Made by a program: the position numbers and the translations under genes
DNA from: Urechis unicinctus
Lineage: Eukaryota; Annelida; Polychaeta; Xenopneusta; Urechidae
NCBI GenBank assembly: GCA_034190875.2
Contig: CM067354.1
Coordinates: 49,909,908 to 49,973,907, forward strand
Reading direction: 5' to 3'
DNA length: 64,000 nucleotides
Part shown: positions 23,480-36,399 of the stretch, in pieces
How the letters are laid out: each line of letters starts with the position of its first letter
Numbering within the stretch: position 1 is the first letter of the stretch
Notes under the pieces: model-generated
Database searches by the model: none
What the model was told of the DNA's origin: nothing
The model's input: the letters and a program-made list of their open reading frames with translations, nothing else

Positions 23480-25280
23480 AGTAAGAAAACCATTCACATA
23501 CGTTTTAACTCGCGTAGTTTTGAACATCTTTCAATCCGAGTTGAATTATTAGTGCCAAATGGCTTCACATATATTACTATTCCTTTAACTTGTCAAGTGC
23601 TTGTCTTACATTTAACAAGGTAGCAAGACATCTTGGCATTTTCTCACCATAGTTGATGTTTAGATGTTCATTCTGAAGAGGCAAAAGAGCTTTGGCGAGG
23701 GCAACAGCAGTAATCCATTAAGCCGCTTAATGGCTTCAATCAATAGCGAAGCAAGCTGAGGGAGAATCCTGGGTCCGTATAGATCATTATTGAAATGTTC
23801 TATCTTCAAGAGAAAATAGGAAAGGGAAGTACAGTCGAAACGCTGCACCACAGACATATATATGCAAAAGTTATTGCAACGATGTTGCGTCAAAGCAGCC
23901 AAGGCCTTACAAGAATATTTTTTTATTGCTGTCATATTATGAAAAGTTATGCATATGATTATTTTTATCATTTTGTGTACGTCTAGGTGAATTTCCAAAA
24001 AAGGAGCATTTTGGAAGTTAATGTAATCTAAGAGAGAATGATATCTTAAAACGTAACCTGATGTGTTAGCATTTAATATTGCATACCAATGCATGCCACA
24101 ATGACACACCTGACTATTGTCAAGCTGCTTGTTATGATATTAAACAGGTTGATCCACAGCCTCGCAGCCTTAGCACGTCACATAATTCGTGAATGATCAC
24201 TCGGTTGATGTTGAATTACTCACGTAAAGAAAACATTTATCATTTCGCTGCTGAATCGTTTGTTGTTTAATATAACCGATCATTCAAATAGCCATACATA
24301 ATGAACAGTAAGGCATGGTATCATCCCCCCTGAAGCACGATCCATTGTGATTTACAGGATTCGCATACTTCTATTAATCATTTGCTTGCGCTTGGGAAAA
24401 CAGCCAGTCTTTCACCAGCTTTGCTAACTCATGTTAGGGGACGAAAGACTAATTTGCTCCAGTAGACGGATGTAAAGTACACTCGGATTTCATTTCAAAT
24501 GTCCGAAATTCGTATATTACTTTACATTTGTGAGGGATTGTGGCAATAAATTTGTGGCAATCTATTTGGTCCCATTCTTTGGCTATTTTAGGGGCGGTCA
24601 TTGTGGCAGAATGTTTATTATAAAAAGGACTTAATATATAAAACCAGTGAGCACAAGCTTTGGCATTGTGAGGATATTAAATGCATTTTTGTATTGAACA
24701 GAAACATGAAGTGCACATGTGAAATGCTAATTTAATGCTATGCCAGATTGTGCGCGTTTACATATAGCGGTCATTGTGCACCAATCAACTATTCATTGGA
24801 ATCCAATAAGGAAAAAGACTTGGGCTAGTGATAAACTACCGCTTGTTTGCTGGCACATCCTTGTTATTAATAATCTTGAATATGAGTGATTGGTGTAGCA
24901 GTGCTTTGCCTGTTCGAAATAATGTAGAAAGAAACTCTACCGTACGAGATGCCCGTTTGTATAAAATTATAATGCCGAAATTAACCTTGATCAAACCTTG
25001 ATGTTTGGTGCTTCACACATTTTAAGCGAAACCCTGCAACTAAAAGTGGTATGCTGTAAACCATAACATAGCTTTTAACGAAAGGCAAGTAATTAAATAT
25101 TTAACATGTTTGTTTACTCCATAAAGATGCAATATTGATTACGCCCCTAACTCTCTGTGCCATTTAAACTCGTGACATGTTGTTGTATGTGATGCAAATG
25201 CAAAGACAAAACCTAATGGTTCAACTGTAGTGCTGTGAAAACACGCCCACGGAAAGCAATTTGCTTTAGACAAATCCGCC
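23480..25280 (+). repeat. repeat family C, copy 1 (with an inserted segment)
   Basis: Collinear with 53220-54780, sharing tacgttttaactNgcgtagttttgaNca, tgccaaatggcNtcacatatattactatt, caatctatttggtcc and cgaaataatgt. Relative to copy 2 it carries an extra segment at about 24137-24435. Part of that (24160-24290) matches the minus strand of family L at 31630-31780. The later part is shared with the copy at 58590-59430. Confidence 0.65.
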
Positions 25281-25424
25281 GTCATTGTCTAAAATGATAG
25301 GTCCAGCTGGTCTACCAAGAGGTTAATTTTATTGTTGAAAATAAATCAAGTGATATTCATCTGACGACGACATATCATATTTAGCTGGAAATCACAAATA
25401 AGGAGTAATATTAGACAATATTAC

Positions 25425-25960
25425 GCCTTCTGATTGTCAATCAAATGTGAGGCGTTTATGCATACTCATTTGTCAGAAATGTGGAATGAAGCAGACAAAA
25501 TGAGTTCAAGCATCAAAAGCATGCAGCACACGTCAGCGAAGTTATTTTTGGATGTAAATTATCATCAGATAATGTTTTAGCTTGAGTTTACATAGCTATG
25601 CCATATAATTTTACCTCTGCTTCTTATCTCGTAGAACAAATAGTGCCACCCATTAAATCAATGAGTCAGTAAAACCCCAAGTGTCCCATACCTGCTGTAA
25701 GATAGGATACAGATACAATACGTATGCACCGTGATCGATCAATTTCTGTGATAAAGCGAATTGGGATTTAATGAAACACATGGTGGGTACTCAGCAGCAA
25801 GGTCAGAATTAAACCATGAAATAATGCCTGATTCGTTATAGGTTGCAGCAATCAATCAATTACACAAGCCATTTGATGAAAACTTGATTGTGTGCAGTCC
25901 ATGTGTATAAAAGCCAACTATATAGAGGGAGACAATTCATACTTTTTTAAATAATCACGC
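25425..25960 (-). repeat. displaced fragment of the KCNMB 3' flank (family H)
   Basis: It resembles 62400-62940, the 3' flank of the inverted pseudogene, read in the same direction. Shared blocks are gcagaaatgNagaatgaagcNgNcaaaatg, gtgcagtccatNNgt...aNgNNaactatata and the tcagataatgNttNagcttga segment. It is therefore a further, gene-less trace of the KCNMB-like duplication. Confidence 0.5.
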
Positions 25961-25999
25961 TGCAATTAACAAACGTATAAATGGATCCGCGATGTTCAA

Positions 26000-26260
26000 C
26001 CGCAGATGTAGATGACCGAAGCTTAAGGCTCGCATGATGTCTGCTGGGCCTCTGAAGTTTTTTTATAGCTGGATGGCGTTTTTGAGCCCACGCTAATTGC
26101 TAGGCCCGCTATATAACTGGACAGTAGCTGCCTTTGATGATAGCCCCTAAGATAAATCTTAGAATTTACAGACCAAAAACCAGTCAAGTCACGCATTTGA
26201 GCGCTCGATTCTAATAAATATTGGTTATAACAGACTTAGATTGGACATCTTTCTCAACAA
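26000..26260 (+). repeat. repeat family G, copy 1
   Basis: Matches 36400-36640, sharing gggcctctgaagtttt, gNtagccccNNagNtaaa, aaagNaagtcaagNcaNgcat and gcgctcgattcNNataaaNattgg. Confidence 0.6.
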
Positions 26261-26699
26261 CAATTCGTTTCCTACGAAACATTGAATTAACAACCACTTT
26301 TATATAGCCGTAGGTGTCGAGGTCATAAGCAATGTGTTCCATGGGAAGTAAAACAAGCAGAAATATTACATTATTTTATTTGACGAGTGTAACTCTTGTA
26401 CAAATAAATAATCATCGAAAGGCAGATACATGAGCTCTATTACAAACATAGAACTCTTTGCCAACGCTGAAACATGCAACAACTTAAGAGCCAATCATGT
26501 CGTGAATTGACAACGTTAGAAGTGAAACCAATGGTCATGTTTGTTTAAAATCACACAGTCTCTATAATATGCATGTGCATAAAGTATTCTGTTTAAGCAA
26601 GGTGCACAAATTGATTTAACAAAATGAATAGTCTGCGCGGTGAGCTATTTGGTTTACACACAGGAAATATTTAGCACCGCTCCTGTGCAATAAACATGG

Positions 26700-28770
26700 T
26701 TGCATGAATTATATTCCTTGATCAGGGAATACAGCGAAGTTATGTGTTTAAGGAAAGGATGTTATACTCTTACCTTTTACATGACAAATCCCGCAAACTC
26801 TGCGACAAGATGTTCGTTGTTCAAAGGAAATACACACAACACAGAGCTCTGCTATGATAGTCATTTGATTGACACAGAAGATGTGCTTTTGTGCAATGAT
26901 CATGCAAGCATGGCTTGTTATTATTAATATTTTTACCAATGAATTATTTTACATTGGTAATGTGCAATCAGCATGCAATTAACGTGTTAGTTATGAAATA
27001 TAATGGCCACAGATAAGTAAAACCTTTGATTCCAAATGAGGCTTACTCATCATGCTGGCGGTATTTCATCAATACGATGCCATTGAAAACACATACCCTG
27101 ATGTTACTTCATTGAATTGTGATTGATTATCCCTCAGTTAGAAGGTTACAGATTATGAATAACATGTCTTCGAGCAACCTCCCTATTATTGCTGGTTGAA
27201 TACGCTCATGATTAATTGTTGATTTACATGGAATTTCGACACGCTTTCTTGACCATATTTCCTGTGACTAGCCATGCTTCAAATAGCTCTGCACATTTAT
27301 AACTAGGCCTTTCGTTGGAGCATCAAACTATGCAGATATAAATTCAGCTAATACAATGCATTATCACTGAACACCATAACGTTTCCTACTTGACATAATG
27401 ACAGTTATATTGCTATCCTATGATCCAGATATCAACAAAACTACTTCCCTAGGTAGCCATCAGTTATATCTTACAACTCCTATATAGTTCAGTCGGCCAA
27501 CCATTAAATGCAGATAGAATATTATATATTTCTAAACCTGATCATATATAATCGAATCAATAGTCTCTTAGGCCAAATGCTCTTAAATTCTGTCTCTAAT
27601 CCCTAATAATCTTTGAATTTTACATGAAATTAATTGTCGTTCCAGCGAGATTTCATTAATGCTGCACCGTTGATCGAACATCTGATATTGCGCTTGTCTT
27701 GCTTCATACCCGCGATGCTCGGTAGCAATTTGCTTGATTTCACTATCAAGGTCATAGAAACCTCCTAATAGCTCTGATGGAAATGCTATTGAGGACACCC
27801 TTCGAGGGTTTACTGATGGACAATTGCCTAGCGAAGACGTGTATTTACAGCAATTCTTAGACTTTGGTCATTTAGGTTCATCTCTTGATGTGGTGATCGT
27901 TCGTTATATGCACGTTGCTACTTATGCGTTAAGCTCAAAACAAAGAAAACTATTTCAATCGTGTTTCATTGTGCATGCCGTAAATATACACATACACACC
28001 AATGCTGACTGTACATATATTTCAGTTGATATGATGCTGATTACACACACACAAATGATTTGTAATCAAATAATATAACTGCTTATAAATCATTAGGAGC
28101 CAAAGGGGACACCATAATGAATATACCACTGGTAGTTGAATCATAAAAATGGCAACAAACTGCACACTTTCGTAATGCTAATACATAAGAGAATGTCAGC
28201 ACGCAAAACAAACTTTGCTTAAAGCAGATTACTGTGAACGCAAGGGAGTTAGTCAATAAGTGGTTGGGAGTCACAAAGGAAAAAGTGAAATTTTACTTGC
28301 AAGAGCTCATAAAGTTGCCATCAATACATAACTGAACTAAAGGCTTGCAATAAGCTGACACTCCATTCATTAAAATCAATTAATATGCACACGCTAGAAG
28401 GGTCCTTGATTTTTCTCTAGCGGAGTATGTAAATCTGCCGTTATTAGCTCTATAATAAGGAGTTAAATTGGAATGACTTGAGATGTTTTAACGTACAAAT
28501 GCTGCTTGTAATTCGGGAAAAGGAAAGAAAATTGTGCGGGGAAATATGCCGTCTGTGAACATAGGGAAAATTGATCAAATGGCACAGACAGAGAAGTGAT
28601 ACTGTGAATTTAGCATTATTCTCTATCATCTAGCGATGTTCTTTATTAAAATTGATTTACATAAAATACAAACATAAGCCGCATCAGTATCAATTCTGTG
28701 GCATTTTTACTAACTTGCACCGACAAGTCACCGTAGAATTTGATCAGTGCACATTTCATGATTCAATGCC
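26700..28770 (-). repeat. repeat family A, copy 3 (inverted)
   Basis: Read on the minus strand it is collinear with 16800-18480, including aNgaNcgatcaccacatca, gctaggcaattgtccatc, ttgatatgaaa/ttgatagtgaaatcaag and atgNcacaga. It is the most complete match to copy 2, so the two may share a more recent duplication. Confidence 0.65.
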
Positions 28771-29010
28771 TATCCTTGTCCATGAGACATAATTCTCTTT
28801 CATAGAGCAACATTTCCTGGAAATACTAGCAAAATGCCATTGGATCCTGTTTCAATTACTTGCTGCCGGTTCATCAGATACAAGGATCGGATAGCATACT
28901 GTTGTATATTGAAAAGCAATATTTCACATATTCACTGAGCAGAAGTGCGTAAAATAATTGATAGAGGATCGTATTCATTAATAATGCCTTTGACCTTTGG
29001 CCTCTAAGCG
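28740..29010 (+). repeat. repeat family K, copy 1
   Basis: Matches 48590-48830, sharing catttcatgNttcaatNcctatccttgt, ttgaaaaNcaatattt and gcgtNaaataattgatNgag. Confidence 0.5.
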
Positions 29011-29518
29011 CTGTGACTTGATACTTACCCACCGAGTTGACAAAACAACAACATTAATTCATAATAAATCCAGTTATGTTCCAATGAAGATATTGATATC
29101 AGGTTTAATCCGTGACGGAACTATACTTTCTGTAAAAATGCCAATCAAGATAAAATCAAGCACCCACAAAACACTGAGGCGCAACCAAGTTTTACTGTGC
29201 TGACTACCTTGTCATCATGCGTGCCTGATATTAAACACTATAAGGCTAGTCATTTTAATGCACCTATTATTGCACCACATCATATTTCGAACTTTCAGGT
29301 AATTTTATGTTGACATCATTCTTGTTGCATGTGTTTATTGCATGCTCTATAAGCATTAATTCTCGAGGTTTTGTTTGCCCAGTAGCAGAAAAATCGGTCA
29401 ATAAGCTAACCTAGTGATATTTTCAGAATTGCTTTAATCTAGCTTAGTTTTGATCCGGTGAATTTCATGCATGAAAGCAAATTGCTGATTGAAAAAGCGC
29501 CAGGAAATGACTAATTAG

Positions 29519-29763
29519 AGCGTCCGTCCTACGAACAAGTGACTACCCATGAGGAAACTATTATCCGTATGGATCACTATATGAAACCGCAACCATGTCT
29601 GTTACGCAACACTTCTCCCCTACCTAGGGGAATACGCAATATACAACGGACTCCTTATCCCTCATTTGCTGTTGTAATCCATCACAACGGGCATCAAATA
29701 GTGATTTGTGATTTGGCTACCATTAAATTGGAGGCTGCTTTCGGGAAGTACCGATTCAGGTGA
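29519..29763 (+). CDS. candidate exon for a cytoplasmic tail (RPSYEQV motif), unrecognised
   Basis: After a possible acceptor (gactaattag|ag, AG at 29517-29518) a frame reads ERPSYEQVTTHEETIIRMDH and then a Pro/Arg-rich stretch (LPRGIRNIQRTPYP). It ends in YPSFAVVIHHNGHQIVICDL...GKYRF. The final codons overlap a possible donor (gattcag|gtgata). The composition is protein-like, and RPSYEQV resembles the tyrosine/PY-type motifs of membrane-protein tails. Related but broken copies lie at 32810-33000 (ERPS then a stop) and, inverted, at 16690-16790. I do not know the gene. It may belong with the transmembrane frame at 33.3 kb or with a paralog of the gene at 1-1191. Confidence 0.35.
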
Positions 29764-30040
29764 TATCGGCATAAAGATGGTCAGCAATTACTTTAGTTAC
29801 TACATGCAACATGAACATTTTCAAATTAACTTTGCAACCTAAGGTGTAAGTATATAAGTGTATGCCCTAAATAAGGAATCATCGGAGTTCAATATTGAAT
29901 GCAACAGAATTTATAATGCGTTAATATCAACATATTTGATTCGGAATAATGATCATGATTGACTTATCGCCCACTTTCATGTTAACAAGTTGTTCATCGA
30001 AAAGCGACACATTGATTTGCGGGTGACGTAGCAGAATAAC
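29760..30040 (+). repeat. 5' flank of the body-less KCNMB copy (family J)
   Basis: Collinear with 37890-38330 upstream of the scrambled copy, sharing attcaggtgatatcggNatNatg, caNcaattNctttag, cctNaaggtgtaaNtatataNgtNtatNc, attatgcgttaataNcaacat and gccacacattgattt/gcgacacattgattt. Confidence 0.55.
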
Positions 30041-30520
30041 AGGTCCTTTTTATTGCGCAGGCGCTAATCTGCGCGGAGAAATTTGAACACAAGACCTGGT
30101 TATATGCACTTATTGACCAGATACAATCATTAAGTGCATTCTTGGCCATGACCGTAAACCCATTGATTCTTACATGATGTAAAAACATTGCTAGTCGCGT
30201 AATAAGTTTTTTTTGAAAGGCAAATATAGTCGATTGCTAGCTGTAACCTATGTAGAATCAGACATCTAGACATACTATGGCACTTTTCAATGCTGACCTC
30301 GCTATTGAGTACCCGCATTGAGCCATTGTGTTATACAGTCTTATCTCCAACTTCAAATACATTTTACCACTAGATTTTACTTACCTCGAAATATGCGTAT
30401 TTTCACATGCGTGTTCTATACATGATCATCATTCTGCTGTTATAAGGTAAGTATGGTTACACTGTCACATTGATTAAACGGCCGGCCTTACTCGTTTTAT
30501 TTGATGAATGTGCAATCTTA
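30040..30520 (+). pseudogene. KCNMB-like locus that lost its gene body
   Basis: The left end holds the promoter-like block (tattgcgcaggcgctaatctgcgcgg) seen before the intact gene and the scrambled copy. Within about 40 bases it passes into sequence matching the 3' flank of the intact gene: gcacttattgaccagata against gcatttattgaccgatat, and aaaaNcattgNtagtcg. No KCNMB coding sequence lies between. From about 30285 it follows 38920-39150 (gctgaccNcgctattNagtaNccgc; acattttaNNactagattttact). The coding body was therefore deleted or skipped while both flanks remained. Confidence 0.55.
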
Positions 30521-30529
30521 TGCTAATCG

Positions 30530-30930
30530 AATCACCATTGCTTCTGCTATTTGGCAAATAGAAGGTTTTCTTTGGTTATCGTAGAGTTCAGATATCAACT
30601 GCTTCTTCGGGTAACCATTGGGCGGATTTTTGTTCCACACAGAATCAACATTAACCTCTTTATACCTCAGTTAGACCAACCATTAAAGGCAATAAAGGCC
30701 ATTATGGTCAATGAGAATTGCCCATTAAATGCCTTCTATAGGCTTGCACCCATATCACTACATATCAGTCGATCCATTAGGTAAGCGTGACTTTCCGTGT
30801 GCATTACATATTAGCCAAAGCACGAGTTCAAAGGAGGTTTAGTGGCGTGATCAAGATTGCATAAGTGTATCCACGCCAAATAGTAATTTGTGTTGTAAAA
30901 TTTTTCACGGATCTGTAACATTTGAACAAA
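30530..30930 (+). repeat. repeat family E, copy 2
   Basis: See the copy at 12285. An open frame at 30551-30784 lies inside and is not preserved in copy 1. Confidence 0.55.
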
Positions 30931-31619
30931 TAATCCTAAAGGGAAGGAGCATCTCGTTCACTAAAGATTCTTGCTACAATATGTAGCTGTGTAATATCAG
31001 TCACTCATAAACAAGATTATCGATAGCAAGGTTGTGCCGGAGGACTTGTGTGTCTTTGTCTTACTGGATAACAAGGAACAGTAGCCAGTTTGTATTCACT
31101 GCCACTGTACTGTTTTCAATACCTATAGAATGCGCCATCCTGTTGCAAAGGATCAACAACATAATTGTGGTTGCATCGCGTTTGACTTCTCGCCTCGATG
31201 TTCTGATTGGCGGTCCATCATTTAGCCCAAACGTAAACTGCGTGAGATATTTGTACCTCGCTGCAAGATCTCATCCAAGATAACGCATTAGAATAATGGT
31301 ATTTATGGCTAACCTACGTGCTAAGCACATAACGTGATATCGCAACATTCAATGTGAAAAATGGTTACCCGTGACTCGAATAATTACGTTAAATGACCGT
31401 CCCATCTCAGAAAGGGGATGCATCCGACCCGGTAGCTCAAATGCGTTAGAACAGACGATCTTTGGAAACGGCCTTTAGCAGAAAATATGCTCACTTGTTC
31501 AGAACGAAAAACAAATTCGGGTCGTTGCTGATTTTTTTTTACTACCAATTTGTTATACACAGTGTATGCTAATCCTCGCAAATCACAAAGGAATCGTGCT
31601 GATACATTGCTATACCGTT

Positions 31620-31850
31620 TATCAGGAATGCTTCATTTGAATGATCGGTTGTATTGAACAACAACGGATATAGCAGCGAGATGATAAATTCTTTCCTATA
31701 AAGATGGAAATAATTGAATATCAAGCAAGTCAGCTTCGGTCATGCACGTGCGGGAATATTTTGATGCACAAAGGCAGCGAAGATATTAATCAACCTATCT
31801 TATGACATAAACAAATATGTCAGGTGTGTCAATGTGGCATGCACTTGTCT
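31620..31850 (+). repeat. repeat family L, copy 2
   Basis: Related to 2240-2560 and, inverted, to 24160-24290 (ttcatttgaatgatcggttgtattNaacaacaa). The surrounding 30931-31619 and 31851-32809 show nothing I can support. Confidence 0.5.
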
Positions 31851-32809
31851 GCAATATAATATACTAACACATCCTCATTTTGTGAAATTTACATTTGCGT
31901 CCACGAAATGAAATTTCGAGAGCCTGAACTGCTTTGGCGAACAATCCTCACAATGCCTTGCGAATATACATGTCTGTAGTGCATCATATAGACTGTATTG
32001 ATGTCTCTCAACTAGCTACGGTATTGACTGAAGCCATTAAGCTACTTGACGCACAGCTGATGTCGATCTAGCGAAAGGAGGTTCGCCTATTCAGATTAAA
32101 CATCGGTACATCTTAACATCAACTAGCGTGAGAGGATTTCAATGTGTCTTGCTACCTCGATCAATCATTGTTGAACAGGCATTGCGGCCATTCACTGTAA
32201 ATGTTGCGTGAACTGGGTATTATCTAGGTTTGCGTCGTAACCAAGTATGATTTAGAAGCTACTTGACAATGTAAAAAAATGGCGATATAGATCTTGCCAC
32301 GCTATGATGTCAGAATGTAATCAGCCGTATATAACATCATTTACCAAACACACGATAGCTCCGAGCTGCTTTTAACGTGCAATTAATCCCCACCCAACTG
32401 TTGAACAATGCAGATTAAAGCACCTGCGTGATATGCAATGATACAAATGTGGCTTATTAAGAGATATGCTGGCACCCGCGCCAGTAACAGTTGCTATATG
32501 AATAACTGTGTTATTTGGAGTAGACTCAGACCCAGAAGTGAATATATTTTTGGCATAGATCCCGCAATGTGATTATTGCACTGTTGCAAATATCTATCAT
32601 AATACCTGTTAACAGCAGTGACACAGTAGCCGAATCCTGCCACAGTAAACCGAATCTTGTCAATGCGGTTCGTAAAACGTGTCACTACTTCATCTGATCT
32701 TTGCATGATAAAGTCGACGGCAACTAGGGGTTGGAATACACAACAGACATTTTCGGTTATTTTCTTACAGAAAATTCAATAAGTGGTTGCAAAGGCGTCA
32801 TGAAAGCTC

Positions 32810-33000
32810 TGACGGAGCGCCCGTCATGTAAATAAGACACCATCAATGTGTGCTGTAGAAGCTCATCCATGCAACACTTCGCTCGTGCAAAGGGAGAATA
32901 TACCGTGTACTTCAGAGGTAACCTGGGCTCCTGATTCCTCCGTTGCCGTTGGAATCTATCATAATGAGGATCAACTAGGGCTTTGCAAGTACGTTTGCTC
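32810..33000 (+). pseudogene. broken paralog of the 29.5-kb tail exon (family M)
   Basis: It begins with the codons ERPS and then a stop after two more residues. It continues with caacacttcNctcNtgc, agggNgaataNNcNatatac and ctccttNNtccctcNgtt-like blocks of the 29.5-kb exon, without an open frame. Confidence 0.45.
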
Positions 33001-33307
33001 TCTAGTATGTGTGCAAAACCAGTAAATTATGTGAATTATATTACACAAGATTATTAGCACAAAGATATATTGTCATTAACCCATCGATGAATTGCATTAA
33101 GGATGCTTGCGGTATCTCAGTTAACGTGTAGATTGGTTTGCACTGCCGTCGCATAACAAGACACGGCTATAAACCGACATTGATGATGCGATCACAACTT
33201 TATGACGGCTGTTAGCAAAATAAATTTGACATTAACTTGCGGGTTTTATTTGTTATGGGACACCCTAATATAACGATTTACCTAGCTGCCTTTGCCTTTA
33301 TTACACA

Positions 33308-33721
33308 TTGAATGTTATTGCTGTGTTAGATGTTACATTGTGTCGAGGTTATGAGGGTATGAAACTGGTGGCTTTCTTGGCATATTATGTAAATACAAAC
33401 CAAACATTTACATCCCTCATGATACTGTTTTTATCTGTATATACTTTAGCAATTGCAGCATCAATATCTTTGTGCTATAATCCGTTTCAATGCAAGTGTT
33501 CATCGGCAGGACATAGCGTGCGAGACATAAAACTCACATTTGTTCAGAACTGCAGGGCCTTAAGACATAATGATATGTTGTGGTGTTATCATTGTGCTTA
33601 TTAGTTCATTTATAATTACTCTAATTACCAATGTATTCTTAACTTTAATACACTCATCAAGCGGATATCCAACGCATTGTCCCTTTCAGAATGTTGACGA
33701 TTTCTCACCTACCGATTATTG
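33308..33721 (+). pseudogene. membrane-protein reading frame, frameshifted, unrecognised
   Basis: The first frame (33308-33604) reads ...GMKLVAFLAYYVNTNQTF, then a membrane segment (SLMILFLSVYTLAIAASISL), then CYNPFQCKCSSAG. It ends HNDMLWCYHCAY. The next frame overlaps it and reads MICCGVIIVLISSFIITLIT, a second membrane segment, followed by a polar end (HSSSGYPTHCPFQNVDDFSPTDY) with TGA at 33719-33721. Two adjacent frames each encoding a membrane segment suggest one gene with a frameshift, or an undetected splice. The first segment followed by QCKC is reminiscent of the YKCKC start of the exon at 1-189 and of MS4A-like four-span proteins, but the evidence is weak. Confidence 0.3.
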
Positions 33722-35201
33722 ATATCAATCGCACGAAATCGCATCAAACTTGATCATATTTAACATCCGAGCTTTTTTGTCATCTCTGCGCCCAATCATT
33801 TAGCTTGTGTGTAACCCTAAGTTTGTCACAATTATGCCTATAGATTTGTTGAGTACATGTACATTCCAAAGGTGCATAATATTGAATAATGGCAGCAAAA
33901 CAAACATAGGAGACTGAGCTTTAAGCTGACTTTTCTTCGTAGGAGCTTAAAGGTCAAGTGATATTAGTCATTTCTTATCTAGTCCTGGCGTTATTGCAAG
34001 TTGTTAAACGTACAACAGAGTCACAAGTTCGAATAAGGCTATGATTACGACCCTGGATCAGCAGCAACCATGTACCATAAATCTGTTAATTTATTCTGTC
34101 AACTCGCTGTTACCACGAAGAGATATATAGATTAGGGTCGTGTCTTGGTTGCGTTAGGGTTGATGCATAAATTCGCATAAAAGCTGCCAGGGTAATGCCA
34201 GCATTTCTCGATTAGGCACACACAACCCGAAAATAACCTTTAACAATCGAATTACTATTGAATAAACCCCTTCTTAAGCAATCTCAAGATGTGGTTGATA
34301 GCAAGCGCCCAATACTGCATATAAAGCAGGCTGGTATTGTGTCAGATATCGCACGGCTAGCTCGAAGTGTTATTTTTAGAGAGATGGCCATCAGATATGT
34401 GTGTTCGGATAACAGCAGCTCTATTGCAACAAGCAATTGTTCCCTATATCCTTCAGCATGCGTTTAGAGTGGTTGTTATTTTGTAAGCAATCAGCAGACG
34501 AGCTTGACAACCGCACAATTAGCCCAAGGTTTCCACAAGTGAACAGATGTCCCTTCTAAGTAGAAAGGTTGCTCTATGAGGGGCATTATATATTATCAAA
34601 TGCAATGTTTGCCTGAATGGAACATCTTGTCGCAAGGTTATCTGGATTTTTCATATAAAAGTTAAGGCTAGGTCGCTAAATGCGATATGTTGATAGTGGA
34701 TGTGAGGCCATTGCGCTTCTTATTTGCGCTAATGGCACATCGCACCATCTGTCATCACACAGGTGCTGTCACGCGCATTGGAAAACAACAGAAAGGATGT
34801 GAATATTAGGTTTGAAGCAGTTAGCGGATAGTCGTGATATCAAGTCAATGAACGGGAAAGCGTCCTTACCATATACACATAACTCCACTGGAACGAAAAG
34901 TTTAACATATCTTATTACAGTTTGTATATGGAACACAACCATAATTCCATATGATATGAATATCCAAAATGTCAATCACCTGAACTAAAACAATTTCCCA
35001 AGATAAGGAGTTGTGATTGCATGAGAACTAGCGATTATTATGTGATCGATAAACCAACAATAGTTGGTTCAGAATCTATAACATTATGAAGTGAGGGATT
35101 GTAAAAAGGCATTGTCAACGTCAGTGAATGCGAACAGTTACATCACATTGATGAAATCTAGGCAACAAATGGCAGTAATATCTGTTTGACATTCAAAGCT
35201 G

Positions 35202-35423
35202 CTAGCCATTAGTAGCCTTTAGTTTATTTATGGGAATAACATCAGTAAGGCGATTTCCCTGTAACATTAATACAAAATTACCATTAAGCTGAATGCGTTC
35301 ATTTGTGCTGCTCACAAGACTAATAAACGTCGTATCATTTTGATCACACAATATAATCTTACATCCTACATTCACATTCTTGGCAGTGTTTATATTATCG
35401 CGTTTGATGGCAGTAATTTGCAT
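35202..35423 (-). CDS. possible small coding fragment, unrecognised
   Basis: A minus-strand frame of 73 codons (MQITAIKRDNIN...VGCKIILCDQNDTTFISLVSS...RIQLNGNFVLMLQGNRLTDVIPINKL...) has alternating polar and aliphatic residues typical of a beta-sheet domain, and amino-acid use unlike most random frames here. It has no signal peptide, membrane segment or recognisable motif. An in-frame stop lies just upstream, so it is either a very short gene, a terminal exon or chance. Confidence 0.2.
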   Translation of the reverse strand: MQITAIKRDNINTAKNVNVGCKIILCDQNDTTFISLVSSTNERIQLNGNFVLMLQGNRLTDVIPINKLKATNG

Positions 35424-36399
35424 ACGGTCAATCGTATCGAGGGTCCAGAATCACATGATTTTATTAGGCTGAGGATGGCTTTCAGTTACAGACATGATAA
35501 AATATGTGGCCGTAAAGAGAGGGAAACTCTACTGGTGATGATCCTCTTTCCATCAATTACCATTAATGTTATCTGCATATATTGAGTTTAATCAATGAAC
35601 CATCTACATCTCTCTTACTGTCTAACACTTGGATAAGTTTCATTGACATCGGTAGCATTGGTTAACCTACTACAACAAATGAAATATTTATAGTGCGCCC
35701 AGGCATGCAGATTACACACTTTCAGTGTACGATGTCGCCCATGTACAACATTAAGTAATATAATCCATGGAAGCATGATTTTGTGTGTAAAATATTCCCT
35801 TCTTTATATCAAATAGTTAACAGCGCAGAATATCCATTTGTGGCTCATCGAGCATAAACCGAGACCTTGGCCTTAATGCAAACTTCTTCTCTTTGCAAAA
35901 ATAAATGAAATCCTATTGTGGACAACAAAATAGTTCTGGCCTCCGCCAACGTGATATACAATGACATAAACTAAATCGCTGCATTGTTGTAAAAATAAGG
36001 TGTGTGAGTTCATTCTAACCTAGCCATTGTTCAGCGATTGCTAACTGCTGTTAAACCCAACCTTTGAAGCATAAGATATATATCTAGCTTTTTGTTTTTG
36101 TATTGTTTTAAATAATTTTTAGAGAATGTTCTGTTTCAGCTTTGTGTAAACGGTCGAGCATATATATTCTTATAGCAGAGCAAACATGCAAATATATCTG
36201 CCTTTTGGTGGTTATAACTTTAAACAACCGTTCAATTTCTCAAATAGGAACCTGATCATACAGTTATGTGTCAAATGCAGTGATGTTAGTTTGTTAACCG
36301 AACATTCCTGGAAAAAAATTGGAGTGATGTCTATATGTTTGTTGTGCTGCCCATATACCACGCAAATTATGACATAGTCACCTAGAGCTTCATGTGTAT

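Noticed and set aside
23660-24109. 149-codon minus-strand frame
   Set aside because: In family C; the copy at 53.4-53.8 kb does not keep it open.
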